Positions 1-6,842 of a DNA stretch of 12,355 nucleotides are shown here, piece after piece. Location: assembly GCA_012516015.1 (NCBI GenBank), contig JAAYXG010000037.1, positions 1-12,355 of the forward strand, given 5' to 3'. The notes below the pieces were generated by a model that was given only the letters and a program-made list of their open reading frames with translations, made no database searches and had not been told where the DNA came from. Made by a program: the position numbers and the translations under genes. Source of the DNA: Lysobacteraceae bacterium. GTDB lineage: Bacteria; Pseudomonadota; Gammaproteobacteria; Steroidobacterales; Steroidobacteraceae. Position 1 is the stretch's first letter. Each line of letters opens with the position of its first letter.

Positions 1-1
1 A

Positions 2-85
2 TCGGCCAAAGACGAGCTCGTTCAGGCCGAGACGCAGGAGGCGATCGAGCTCGCCTCCCGGAAAGTCGACCTACTTTGCAACTAA
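2..85 (+). CDS. 3' end of an unidentified plus-strand gene (partial)
   Basis: The second forward frame is open from the window edge to a TAA at 83-85. It encodes 27 residues ending in RKVDLLCN. The piece is helical in character, rich in Glu, Ala, Gln and Lys, and its third codon positions are mostly G or C, as expected for a coding frame in this genome. It would converge on the CHRD gene, and a hairpin at 91-113 sits between the two stop codons. The fragment is too short to assign a family. Another frame is also open here, so the call rests on codon bias and the well-placed stop. Confidence 0.45.
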   Translation, partial: SAKDELVQAETQEAIELASRKVDLLCN

Positions 86-90
86 GTCAA

Positions 91-113
91 CCGGCACAAG
101 CGATTTGCGCCGG
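91..113. terminator. Candidate shared terminator hairpin between convergent genes
   Basis: CCGGCACAA (91-99) pairs with TTGCGCCGG (105-113) around a 5-base loop, giving a 9-bp stem with one A/C mismatch. It lies exactly between the TAA of the plus-strand fragment and the stop of the minus-strand CHRD gene. On the minus strand it is followed by TTGACTT, a weak T-rich tail; there is no U-tract on the plus strand. It may serve one or both genes. Confidence 0.4.
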
Positions 114-117
114 CGGC

Positions 118-696
118 TCAGTCGTCGAAATCGTCATCGTCGTCGAAATCATCGTCGTCTCGAATCAACTGCCCGCGCACTTCGCCCGCGGGATTGTCCA
201 CGGTATGTACGTTCGCATAGATGAGTCCCTTGCGCGCGGCGAAAGCGAGCGATGAGATATTGCGCACCGGCTGCCCGATCAGCGCTTCGCACGCTTCCGC
301 GCCCACCTCGATGTGCTCGTTGCGGCGCGTACCGCGAGCGAGCATCCCATTCACATCGGCGCCGTCGGCGTTGAGATCCGACAGGAAGACCACGATCGGT
401 CCGTTCTCGCCCGCGCGTCCGCAATGTAGATGCGCCTGAGTCACGCGCCTGCCGTTCCTCACGTCGAGCCTGAATTCGAACGCGGACAGGTCGCGAGAGA
501 ACTCGATGCGCGTGCGCGCGCTCGTGTCGGTGGCGACACCGAGCGACGGCGTCGCCGGCGCATCCGGCGGCGTGACTTCCTGCGCGCCGCTCAGGAACGC
601 CTGGAACGTAAATTCATCATCGTCGTCTTGAGCGCTCACCGAGCTCACCGCCAACATCCCCGCAAGCGCGGTCAACCAAGTCACCTGTGCGTTCAT
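118..696 (-). CDS. Exported CHRD-domain protein with acidic Asp-rich ends
   Basis: Predicted 192-residue exported protein. The ATG at 694-696 follows a strong GAGGAG ribosome-binding site. It opens a signal peptide (residues about 1-22, cleavage likely after VSA), which is why the longer upstream frame to 831 is not used. Residues about 29-178 match the CHRD domain, a beta-rich extracellular domain named after chordin: an early FLSGAQEV, a central AHLHCGRAGENGPIVVFL, and a late YANVHTVDNPAGEVRGQL. Bacterial CHRD proteins are mostly uncharacterised, so no biochemical role can be given. The mature N-terminus starts QDDDDEF and the last 13 residues are nearly all Asp with two Phe. The tail is encoded by two near-identical 18-base units (121-156). 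The acidic ends could bind divalent cations, which is inference. Two Cys (C92, C136) could form a disulfide in the periplasm. Confidence 0.88.
   Translation of the reverse strand: MNAQVTWLTALAGMLAVSSVSAQDDDDEFTFQAFLSGAQEVTPPDAPATPSLGVATDTSARTRIEFSRDLSAFEFRLDVRNGRRVTQAHLHCGRAGENGPIVVFLSDLNADGADVNGMLARGTRRNEHIEVGAEACEALIGQPVRNISSLAFAARKGLIYANVHTVDNPAGEVRGQLIRDDDDFDDDDDFDD
121..156 (-). repeat. Two 18-bp tandem units encoding the acidic tail
   Basis: The plus strand reads two adjacent 18-base copies beginning GTCGTCGAAATC (121-138 and 139-156), followed by one more GTC. They differ only in the order of the last two triplets. On the minus strand they encode consecutive Asp-rich units with one Phe each at the C-terminus of the CHRD protein. 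Such triplet-rich repeats can vary in copy number between strains. Confidence 0.7.
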
Positions 697-1029
697 GGGC
701 GCCTCCTCGTTGCATCGTGCGCGGAGTCTACGCTTGCGGTCGTTCGAAGCTAGCAGCGCCGTCTTATGGCGTGTCAGCTCTCGCGCGCACGAGACAGTCC
801 GCCGGACGCATACCGGCGCGTCTCGGAACATGTCGAGAAATTGCGCGACGAACGTCCGCGTTGCATTACATGAATGTCAAAGGCCTTGGTTTGTAAGCCG
901 CTGCGAGCGCATCGGCATTCGCGCCTAAACCCGCATCGAAGGGATTGCTCATTGCGCGGTGCGTCTGCGAAGTCAGTGATCGGGAGCCACGCTCAGGGCT
1001 CGACGCAAGACGATTTCGATCGATTCGTC
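697..1029. other. Intergenic stretch without a convincing gene
   Basis: These 333 bases lie between the start of the CHRD gene and the end of the Lrp/AsnC-domain gene, both on the minus strand. Open frames here are short or overlap in several phases and have no good ribosome-binding site. The only item of note is a 28-codon minus-strand frame (866-952), treated under rejected observations. I could not pick out a clear sigma-70 promoter for the CHRD gene. A short GAGCC/GGCTC inverted repeat lies downstream of the Lrp/AsnC-domain stop near 980-1000, with no T-tract. Confidence 0.5.
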
Positions 1030-1308
1030 TCAGTCGAGATCGAGCATCTTCGATAGTTGCGCCTTCGTGTAGACGCGGAAGGCAATCAGCGTCTCGGTCG
1101 CGAGGATGCCGCGGAGCTTCCGTACTCTGGTGCTGATGACATCCGCCAGCTCCTCGTTCTCGCGGACCCGAACGATCGCGACGAGATCGTATTGGCCGGC
1201 TACGGAAAAGACCTCCTTGATGCCCGGAACGTCGACGAGTTGCTCGGCCAGCTCGTTGATGAGATCCGTCTCTGCCTTGATCAGCACCAGTGCATGAACA
1301 CCGCTCAT
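1030..1308 (-). CDS. Stand-alone Lrp/AsnC ligand-binding (RAM) domain protein
   Basis: 92-residue protein consisting only of the alpha/beta ligand-binding domain that forms the C-terminal half of Lrp/AsnC regulators. There is no helix-turn-helix. The family pattern is clear: a first strand HALVLIKAE, a helix, then VAGQYDLVAIVRV, a second helix, and the final strand GILATETLIAF. In this family the domain dimerises and oligomerises and binds amino acids at the oligomer interface. Stand-alone versions are thought to modulate full-length partners or act as small metabolite sensors. The ATG at 1306-1308 is preferred because GAGG lies 5 bases upstream; a GTG two codons earlier would sit on top of that site. 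No full-length Lrp partner is visible in the window. A possible short ORF ends 40 bases upstream on the same strand. Confidence 0.87.
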   Translation of the reverse strand: MSGVHALVLIKAETDLINELAEQLVDVPGIKEVFSVAGQYDLVAIVRVRENEELADVISTRVRKLRGILATETLIAFRVYTKAQLSKMLDLD

Positions 1309-1348
1309 AATCACCTCTACCCATCGTCGTCGAGTCAGTATGCTCGTG

Positions 1349-1513
1349 TTAACTCATCAGGAGCAGATCGGTTCGTTTTGCTCGCTGCCGGGCGCACACC
1401 TCTGCATCCCGCTCCGCACGACTGTACTCCCGATAGGCGAGATCGGACAGTCTACGGCGCGAGCGCGTGAACGGCGGGCGACCACCGGCGACATAGAGAT
1501 TTCGCTCCAGCAT
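1349..1513 (-). CDS. Possible short ORF (54 aa), or remnant of a longer gene
   Basis: A 54-codon minus-strand frame from the ATG at 1511-1513 to the TAA at 1349-1351 encodes a basic, charged, helical peptide that begins MLERNLYVAGGRPPF and ends DLLLMS. The frame stays open upstream of the ATG to about 1574 with protein-like composition (NRSFECADFEAHE), but has no start codon there, so it may be the 3' end of a decayed gene. It stops 40 bases before the Lrp/AsnC-domain gene on the same strand and could be cotranscribed with it. There is no convincing ribosome-binding site, and GC at third codon positions is only moderately high (about 65 percent by hand count). I do not recognise the family. 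Confidence 0.28.
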   Translation of the reverse strand: MLERNLYVAGGRPPFTRSRRRLSDLAYREYSRAERDAEVCARQRAKRTDLLLMS

Positions 1514-1871
1514 TTCGTGCGCTTCGAAGTCGGCGCACTCGAAGCTCCGATTGCTGATTCCCGTACCTTCGCACTACTGTCCGGGAAAATCAGGGATACA
1601 ACGACTGGTGCGAAGAATCGCGAACGACCGCGCGCTTTGAGTTTGGCGAGACTCAACAACCTTATCGTCCCGGCGTAGGCCGGGATCCAGGCAAAGAAGG
1701 GCGCGCCGCTGCGCGCGAATGCCTGGACTCCGGCCTCCGCCGGAGCGACGACTGTGAGTATTACGCATTTTCGCAGTAGGGCGTGCCTCCGCGACGCCTG
1801 CGCGAGCAAGAACATTCACGACAACCTGACGATATGCATACTCGTTCCTTCGAGAGAAGCGACGCAGCCCC
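1514..1871. other. Gene-poor spacer holding the REP-like element
   Basis: This 358-base stretch lies upstream of the short ORF and downstream of the ArsR-family gene. Its central feature is the inverted-repeat doublet at 1665-1751. Open frames crossing it on the minus strand translate to phrases such as PAEAGVQ, AWIPAYAGT and LDPGLRRDD. These are the usual spurious translations of this class of proteobacterial dispersed repeat and do not indicate a gene. I saw no intrinsic terminator directly after the ArsR-family stop codon. Confidence 0.55.
1665..1751. repeat. REP-like palindromic doublet (dispersed intergenic repeat)
   Basis: Two inverted copies of about 30 bases flank a 28-base centre. 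The left arm (1665-1692) begins TCGTCCCGGC and ends GATCCAGGC; the right arm (1721-1751) is its near reverse complement, with a few mismatches and a small indel. Each arm is also a hairpin: CCCGGC/GCCGGG at 1669-1674 and 1679-1684 with loop GTAG, and CTCCGGC/GCCGGAG at 1728-1734 and 1739-1745 with loop CTCC. The centre contains GCGCGC-CGCT-GCGCGC. This nested architecture is typical of REP/BIME or MITE-like repeats dispersed through proteobacterial genomes, often mobilised by RAYT transposases acting in trans. No transposase is present here and no target-site duplication is obvious. Confidence 0.8.
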
Positions 1872-2207
1872 TTAGGTGGGGCAGTAGATCTCTTGCAGCA
1901 CGGCCAAGACTTTGTGCACGGGACCGGGCGGCACGGAATAGTAAACCGTCTGCGCTTCCTTCTCGGTCTTGACGAGCTTGCGCTCGCGCAGCACGGCGAG
2001 GTGCTGTGAAAGTGCGGACTGACTCAGGCCGATGTGCTCGTTAATCTGACCCACGGACAATCTCCGCCCCAGAAGGCAGCACAAGATGGACAGGCGCTGC
2101 TCGTTCGCGAGCGCGCGCAGCAGGTCGGCCGCCTCGCCGACGTGCGTCATCATCTCTTGCGCCGCTTTCGCGTTGGGCAAGCTGGTCCGATTGCGTCTCG
2201 TCGCCAT
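1872..2207 (-). CDS. ArsR-family repressor, BigR/SqrR persulfide-sensor type
   Basis: 111-residue winged-helix repressor. The ATG at 2205-2207 follows GGAGGG 4 bases upstream. Helix-turn-helix residues about 52-75 (SVGQINEHIGLSQSALSQHL) are followed by a wing containing KEAQTVYYSV. The regulator subtype is suggested by its cysteines: Cys43/Cys44 in the helix after the conserved LANEQRLSIL, and Cys109 at the end of the last helix (IYCPT). BigR and SqrR have their redox pair at nearly the same positions (about 41-42 and 107-108), where persulfides link the cysteines and release DNA. The gene has no ArsR-type metal-site CxC. It is divergent from the DUF2892 efflux operon and shares a compact operator region with it, so it very probably represses both itself and that operon. 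Sulfur sensing is inferred from cysteine placement and the DUF2892 neighbour. An extra adjacent Cys (43 and 44) is unusual and leaves open which residue acts. Confidence 0.9.
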   Translation of the reverse strand: MATRRNRTSLPNAKAAQEMMTHVGEAADLLRALANEQRLSILCCLLGRRLSVGQINEHIGLSQSALSQHLAVLRERKLVKTEKEAQTVYYSVPPGPVHKVLAVLQEIYCPT

Positions 2208-2238
2208 CGATCCCTCCGATGCTCCTCACACAGGCGGC

Positions 2239-2268
2239 ATTATATTTCAATATTGACTACATTAGCAA
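2239..2268 (-). promoter_or_regulatory. Predicted promoter of the ArsR-family gene
   Basis: Read on the minus strand, TATAAT (plus-strand 2239-2244) is a perfect -10 hexamer. TTGCTA (plus-strand 2263-2268) lies 18 bases upstream and matches four of six -35 positions. Transcription would start near 2232, about 25 bases before the ATG. The -35 box lies inside the inverted repeat at 2261-2276, so repressor binding there would also silence the regulator's own gene. Confidence 0.6.
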
Positions 2269-2276
2269 TCTCTAAT
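2247..2276. promoter_or_regulatory. Candidate operators for the ArsR-family repressor
   Basis: Two inverted repeats lie side by side in this AT-rich divergent region. TCAATATTGA (2247-2256) is a perfect 10-base palindrome covering the plus-strand -35 box. ATTAG (2261-2265) and CTAAT (2272-2276) form a second inverted repeat with a 6-base spacer, between the plus-strand -35 and -10 boxes and over the minus-strand -35 box. ArsR-family dimers bind AT-rich imperfect palindromes at such positions. Which of the two is the true site, or whether both are used, cannot be told from sequence. Confidence 0.5.
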
Positions 2277-2281
2277 ACAGT
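2253..2281 (+). promoter_or_regulatory. Predicted promoter of the DUF2892-RND operon
   Basis: TTGACT (2253-2258, five of six -35 positions) and TACAGT (2276-2281, four of six -10 positions) are separated by an ideal 17 bases. Transcription would begin near 2288, about 28 bases before the DUF2892 ATG. The promoter overlaps the divergent promoter of the ArsR-family gene and both candidate palindromes. Confidence 0.55.
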
Positions 2282-2315
2282 GATCGACGAAATAATGATT
2301 GCGGAGGAATCGGCG

Positions 2316-2516
2316 ATGACTATCGATCGCATGGTGATGAGATTCGCGGGCACCGTCGTCCTGCTGGGCCTGGCGCTCGGCTGGTCGGTGAACCAGAACT
2401 GGTACTGGCTCAGCGCCTTCGTCGGCCTGAACCTGCTGCAGGCATCGTTCACCGGATTTTGTCCGCTCGCACGCATCCTCAAGCGTTTGGGCGTCAAGCC
2501 CGGCGCGGCTTTTTGA
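2316..2516 (+). CDS. DUF2892 (YgaP-type) small inner-membrane protein
   Basis: 66-residue membrane protein, first gene of the efflux operon. The ATG at 2316-2318 has GGAGGA 7 bases upstream; an in-frame ATG at 2295 lacks such a site. Two hydrophobic helices (about residues 10-24 and 31-46) form a hairpin, followed by the family signature VGLNLLQASFTGFCPLARIL with Cys49 and a short basic tail. This is the same domain as the membrane part of YgaP, where it is fused to a rhodanese (sulfurtransferase). Stand-alone DUF2892 genes recur in BigR-controlled and other sulfide-handling operons. The single Cys near the second membrane segment could carry a persulfide, which is inference. The next gene begins 5 bases after this stop, which suggests translational coupling. 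Confidence 0.9.
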   Translation: MTIDRMVMRFAGTVVLLGLALGWSVNQNWYWLSAFVGLNLLQASFTGFCPLARILKRLGVKPGAAF

Positions 2517-2521
2517 GCGCC

Positions 2522-3556
2522 ATGAGAGCCGCCATCGTTACGGCCGCGCTGCTGCTCGCTTGGTCCGCGGGACGCGCCGCGCAGTCGGCGCTCGAGACTC
2601 TAAACGTGACTGCGGAGCAGGTGCCCGTCGAGCGCGTCCTCGACGGGACGATCGAAGCGGTCAGTCGCGGCACGGTCTCCGCGCAAACAGCGGGCCGTGT
2701 CGCCGAGGTGCTGTATGACGTGAACGACTTCGTGCCCGCCGATGCCGTGATCATCCGCTTGCACGCCACGGAGCAACGCGCCTCGCTCGAGCAGGCACAA
2801 GCGGCGCTCAAGGAAGCGACGGAGCGCGAAGCGGAAGCGCAAACCCGCTACGCGCGCATTCTCGGACTGTATCGCGATCAAGCGGCCTCAAAATCGCAGT
2901 TGGATGCCGCCACGGCCGAGCGGGACGCCGCCGTCGCACGCCTCGCGGCGGCGAGAGCCGCCTTGGACGCGGCGCGCGAAGGCGTGAGCTACACGGAGAT
3001 TCGCGCGCCGTATGCGGGCGTCGTGACGGAGCGTCACGTCGAGGTCGGCGAAAGCGTGCGCCCCGGGACGCCGCTGATGAGCGGACTGTCGCTGCAGTAC
3101 TTGCGTGTCGCCGTCGACCTGCCGCAGAGCGTCGTAGAAAGCGTTCGCCGACTGCGCAAAGCCGCCGTCTACGTCGACGGCAAGCGCATTCCGGCCGAGA
3201 ACGTCACGATCTTTCCCCAAGCGGCGCCGCAATCGAATACGTTCCGAGCCCGCATCGACTTGCCGGAGAACGCGGCCGACCTTTATCCCGGCATGCTCGT
3301 CAAGGTCGGCTTCGTCGTAGGCGAAACGTCGCAGCTGCTGATACCGACGAGCGCGCTCGTCGAGCGCGGTGAAATTACGGCCGTTTACGCGCTCGACGAC
3401 GAGGATCGCGTGACGCTCCGGCAAGTGCGACTCGGCAACCGAATCGACGACCGCGTGACCGTGTTGGCCGGTCTCATCGAAGGCGATCGCATCGCGCTCG
3501 ATCCCATCGCCGCGACGTTGCGCGTTCGCGAGCAGCGATTAGAGGCCGCGAAATGA
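2522..3556 (+). CDS. RND efflux periplasmic adaptor (HlyD/MFP family)
   Basis: 344-residue periplasmic adaptor that bridges an RND pump and an outer-membrane channel. The ATG at 2522-2524 opens a type I signal peptide (residues 1 to about 20, AGRAA before the mature end) with no lipobox Cys, so it is not lipid-anchored like AcrA. The order is typical of the family: first half-lipoyl motif about 49-80 (TVSAQTAGRVAEVLYDVNDF), an alpha hairpin about 83-153 rich in Ala, Glu and Arg, the second half-lipoyl about 155-185 (YTEIRAPYAGVVTERHVEVG), a beta-barrel about 190-270 containing LYPGMLVKVGFVVG, and a membrane-proximal domain to the end. The start lies 5 bases after the DUF2892 stop with only a weak ribosome-binding site, consistent with coupling. 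Its stop overlaps the pump start (ATGA at 3553-3556). Confidence 0.93.
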   Translation: MRAAIVTAALLLAWSAGRAAQSALETLNVTAEQVPVERVLDGTIEAVSRGTVSAQTAGRVAEVLYDVNDFVPADAVIIRLHATEQRASLEQAQAALKEATEREAEAQTRYARILGLYRDQAASKSQLDAATAERDAAVARLAAARAALDAAREGVSYTEIRAPYAGVVTERHVEVGESVRPGTPLMSGLSLQYLRVAVDLPQSVVESVRRLRKAAVYVDGKRIPAENVTIFPQAAPQSNTFRARIDLPENAADLYPGMLVKVGFVVGETSQLLIPTSALVERGEITAVYALDDEDRVTLRQVRLGNRIDDRVTVLAGLIEGDRIALDPIAATLRVREQRLEAAK

Positions 3557-6500
3557 GCGATCGTAGCGATCGCATGCGCATCAGCGGTCGGATCGCACGC
3601 GCGTTTCTCGATAATCAGCTCACGCCGCTGTTCGCGCTCACCGCGATGTTGATGGGCGTGTTCGCGGTGCTCGTGACGCCGCGCGAGGAAGAACCGCAGA
3701 TCGACGTCACGATGGCCAACGTCATCGTGCCGTTTCCCGGCGCGAGCGCGGTGCAGGTCGAGAATCTCGTGAGCTCGCCGATGGAACAGATCCTGGGCGA
3801 GATCTCCGGCGTCAAGCACATCTATTCGGTCTCGCGTCCGGGCGTGGCGCTGCTCACCGTGCAATTCGAAGTCGGCGAGCCGCGCACCGAGGCGATCGTG
3901 CGGCTCTACAACGCCGTGTACTCGAACCGCGACTGGCGCCCGCCGAACCTCGGCGTCCTGGAGCCGCTCATCGAGCCCAAAGGCATCGATGACGTACCGA
4001 TCGTCACACTGACGTTGTGGACAGCGGATCCGAGCCGCGGCAGCGGCGAGCTGCGACAGGTTGCACACACGATCGAAACCGAGCTGCAGCGGATCAAAGG
4101 CACGCGCGACGTGTACACGGTGGGCGGTCCCGACGATGTCGTGCACGTGCGGCTCGATGCACAACGCCTCGCGGGATACGGGCTGAGCATTCACGGCATT
4201 GCCCAAGCGCTCACGGCCGCGAATGTCGTCACGCATGCGGGCGATGTCGTCGCGGCAAACGCGGCGACACCGGTGCAAGTCGGCGAGTTTCTTGCTTCGC
4301 GCGATGACGTCGCGAATCTCATCGTCGGTCTGCACGGCGGGCACCCGGTTTATCTCCAGGATGTGGCCGAGGTCGTCCGCGGCCCCGATCAACCCGAACA
4401 AATGGTGTGGTTCGCACCGGGTCCAGCGGCTCGCGAGGCCGGTATCGATCTGAAAGGCAAGGCGCCGGCGGTGACGATCGCGGTGACCAAACAGCCCGGC
4501 ACGAATGCCATCGACATTGCCAATCAGGTGCTCGAGCGCGTCGAGGCGATGCGCGACATCTACTTGCCCGCGGGCGTCGAGGTCACGGTCACTCGCAACT
4601 ACGGCGAGACCGCGAACGACAAAGCCATGCAGCTCATGCAAAAGCTGCTGTTCGCCACCGCGTCGGTCATCGCGTTGGTCATGGTCGCAATCGGCCGGCG
4701 CGAGGCGATCGTCGTAGGGAGCGCCGTCATCATCACGCTGGCGGCGACGTTGTTCGCGTCGTGGGCGTGGGGCTTCACGCTCAATCGCGTGTCGCTGTTC
4801 GCGCTCATCTTTTCGATCGGCATTCTCGTCGACGATGCGATCGTCGTCGTCGAGAACATCCATCGCCACCTGCATCTCGCGCCGGTTCCCTCCGAGCGCG
4901 GCGCACTGCGCGACCTGATCGCGCGCGCCGTCGATGAGGTCGGCGGACCCACGATTCTTGCGACGTTCACGGTGATCGCAGCGCTCCTGCCGATGGCGTT
5001 CGTCAGCGGCCTCATGGGCCCCTACATGAGTCCCATTCCGATCAACGCGAGCATGGGGATGGTGATCTCGCTTGCGATCGCACTGGTCTTCACGCCTTGG
5101 CTGTCGAAACGGTTGTTAGTCAGCGACCGCGTGAAGGATTCAGCGACCGCGCACGGCGCGAGCCAGCGTCTACAACACGGCTTCGAACGCCTGCTCGGTC
5201 CCTTTCTCTACGGCGACGGCGCGCGCAAGTACCGACATCGTCTGTATCTCGGCACAGCGCTCGCGATCGTCGTCGCGCTCTCTTTCGCGGGATTCAAGTG
5301 GGTCGTCATGAAGATGCTGCCCTTCGACAACAAATCGGAGGTGCAGATCGTGCTCAACATGCCGGAAGGCACGGCGCTCGAGCGTACCGCGCTCGTGCTC
5401 GATGAGCTCGCGGCGGAAATCGCGCGCGTCCCCGAGGTCATGCACTACCAGATCTACTCGGGTACCGCCTCGCCCATCAACTTCAACGGCCTCGTGCGCC
5501 AGTACGATCTGCGCAGCGGCCCGCACTTCGGCGATATTCAAGTCACGCTCACGGATAAGGACGAGCGCAAGCGTCAGAGCCACGAGATCGCACGCGATCT
5601 ACGCAATCGGCTTGCGGCCGTCGGCCAACGGCACGGCGCGACCGTGCAAGTCGTCGAAGTGCCTCCCGGTCCGCCGGTGCTGGCACCGATCGTCGCGGAA
5701 GTGTACGGACCGAGGTACAGCGATCAGCGCGAGTTGGCCGAGCGCATCCGCGCGTTGTTCGAGCGCACGCCGGACATCGTCGATGTGGACGACAGCGTCG
5801 AGACCGACGCGCGACGATATGTGATCGAAGTCGACCGCTCGCGCGCCGCCTTGCTCGGTACGGACCAGCAGACGATCGCGCAGACGCTGCAGGCCGCCTT
5901 GAGCGGATACGACGCGACGTTCATTCGCGCCGGACGCGAGCGCTACCCGATCGCCGTGCGCTTGGAGCTCCCCGTCGCGCAAAAGGCGGATCTGATTCAA
6001 GTGCTCACGCTGGAAGTGCCGGCCGCGGACGGGACGCTCGTGCCCCTTTCCGAAGTCGCGACGATTCGCGAAACCGCGTGGGAAGGCGCTATTCATCACA
6101 AGGACTTGCTGCCGGTCACGTATGTGATGGGGGACATGGCCGGCGATCTCGATAGTCCGCTCTACGGCATGTTCGATCTCGTGGGACAGATCCGCGACGG
6201 TGCCGCGGGACAAGCGCTCGAGCAGTTCTTCGTGCGTCAACCGGCCGATCCGTACGCGCCCGCCATCAAGTGGGACGGCGAATGGCAAATCACGTACGAA
6301 ACGTTCCGCGACATGGGGCTCGCCTACTCCGTGGGACTGATCCTCATTTATCTACTCGTCGTCGCACAGTTTCGCTCCTACGCTGTGCCGCTCGTCATCA
6401 TGGCGCCGATCCCGCTCACCGTCATCGGCGTGATGCCGGGCCACGCACTGCTCGGCGCGCAGTTCACGGCGACGTCGATGATCGGGATGATCGCCCTCGC

Positions 6501-6792
6501 CGGCATCATCGTGCGCAATTCCATTCTGTTGGTCGATTTCGTCAATCACGAGCTCGCTGCGGGCCGCGAACCGGCCGATGCGGTCATTCGCGCCGGTGCG
6601 GTACGTGCGAAGCCCATCGTGCTCACGGGTCTTGCCGCGATGGTCGGTGCGTTCTTCATCCTCGATGATCCGATCTTCAACGGCCTTGCCGTCTCGTTGA
6701 TCTTCGGCATCTTGGTCTCGACGCTCCTGACGCTCGTCCTGATACCGATTCTCTACTTCAGCTACGTGATGCGGCGGCGTGCCGTCGAGTGA
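3553..6792 (+). CDS. RND-family efflux pump, inner-membrane permease
   Basis: 1079-residue proton-driven RND transporter, full length for the family. The first membrane helix is at about 21-41, followed by the porter-domain opening PREEEPQIDVTMANVIVPFP. The second half begins with a membrane helix near 568-588. TM4 carries GILVDDAIVVVENI with D427 and D428, the paired Asp of the AcrB proton relay (D407/D408). This points to the HAE (drug/amphiphile) branch; metal pumps of the CzcA type have a different TM4 pattern. At the AcrB Lys940 position in TM10 the sequence reads GIIVRNSILLVDF, so Arg988 replaces Lys. Thr1057 and Thr1060 lie near the AcrB Thr978 position. The start overlaps the adaptor stop by 4 bases. 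The substrate is unknown; control by a BigR-like repressor suggests a sulfur-related or thiol-reactive compound, but this is inference. Confidence 0.94.
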   Translation: MSDRSDRMRISGRIARAFLDNQLTPLFALTAMLMGVFAVLVTPREEEPQIDVTMANVIVPFPGASAVQVENLVSSPMEQILGEISGVKHIYSVSRPGVALLTVQFEVGEPRTEAIVRLYNAVYSNRDWRPPNLGVLEPLIEPKGIDDVPIVTLTLWTADPSRGSGELRQVAHTIETELQRIKGTRDVYTVGGPDDVVHVRLDAQRLAGYGLSIHGIAQALTAANVVTHAGDVVAANAATPVQVGEFLASRDDVANLIVGLHGGHPVYLQDVAEVVRGPDQPEQMVWFAPGPAAREAGIDLKGKAPAVTIAVTKQPGTNAIDIANQVLERVEAMRDIYLPAGVEVTVTRNYGETANDKAMQLMQKLLFATASVIALVMVAIGRREAIVVGSAVIITLAATLFASWAWGFTLNRVSLFALIFSIGILVDDAIVVVENIHRHLHLAPVPSERGALRDLIARAVDEVGGPTILATFTVIAALLPMAFVSGLMGPYMSPIPINASMGMVISLAIALVFTPWLSKRLLVSDRVKDSATAHGASQRLQHGFERLLGPFLYGDGARKYRHRLYLGTALAIVVALSFAGFKWVVMKMLPFDNKSEVQIVLNMPEGTALERTALVLDELAAEIARVPEVMHYQIYSGTASPINFNGLVRQYDLRSGPHFGDIQVTLTDKDERKRQSHEIARDLRNRLAAVGQRHGATVQVVEVPPGPPVLAPIVAEVYGPRYSDQRELAERIRALFERTPDIVDVDDSVETDARRYVIEVDRSRAALLGTDQQTIAQTLQAALSGYDATFIRAGRERYPIAVRLELPVAQKADLIQVLTLEVPAADGTLVPLSEVATIRETAWEGAIHHKDLLPVTYVMGDMAGDLDSPLYGMFDLVGQIRDGAAGQALEQFFVRQPADPYAPAIKWDGEWQITYETFRDMGLAYSVGLILIYLLVVAQFRSYAVPLVIMAPIPLTVIGVMPGHALLGAQFTATSMIGMIALAGIIVRNSILLVDFVNHELAAGREPADAVIRAGAVRAKPIVLTGLAAMVGAFFILDDPIFNGLAVSLIFGILVSTLLTLVLIPILYFSYVMRRRAVE

Positions 6793-6842
6793 GCATCGCG
6801 CGTCGCTTCTATAGAGAGGCTCGAACCGAAACGAGAAACGAC

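Noticed and set aside
697..831. Upstream extension of the CHRD frame to an ATG near 831.
   Set aside because: It would place 45 charged residues before a good signal peptide and skip the strong GAGGAG site directly before the ATG at 694-696.
866..952. A 28-codon minus-strand frame starting MSNPFDAGLGANAD and ending PLTFM, which loosely recalls the first residues of some acyl-CoA synthetases.
   Set aside because: It has no ribosome-binding site, and no continuation of such an enzyme follows in any frame. The likeness rests on a few residues and could be chance.
1357..1819. Minus-strand frames with phrases such as PAEAGVQ and LDPGLRRDD that could look like conserved proteins.
   Set aside because: These are the usual spurious translations of the REP-like repeat at 1665-1751 and its flanks.
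1872..2207. Arsenic- or metal-sensing role for the ArsR-family regulator.
   Set aside because: There is no ELCVCDL-type CxC motif or C-terminal DxHxxH metal site. The cysteines sit where BigR/SqrR have their redox pair, and no metal-resistance gene adjoins.
3385..4875. Long minus-strand open frame of about 496 codons opposite the RND pump gene.
   Set aside because: Its product is dominated by Arg, His and Asp and has no domain logic. It arises from GC-rich codon bias of the pump gene on the other strand, which has full family similarity.
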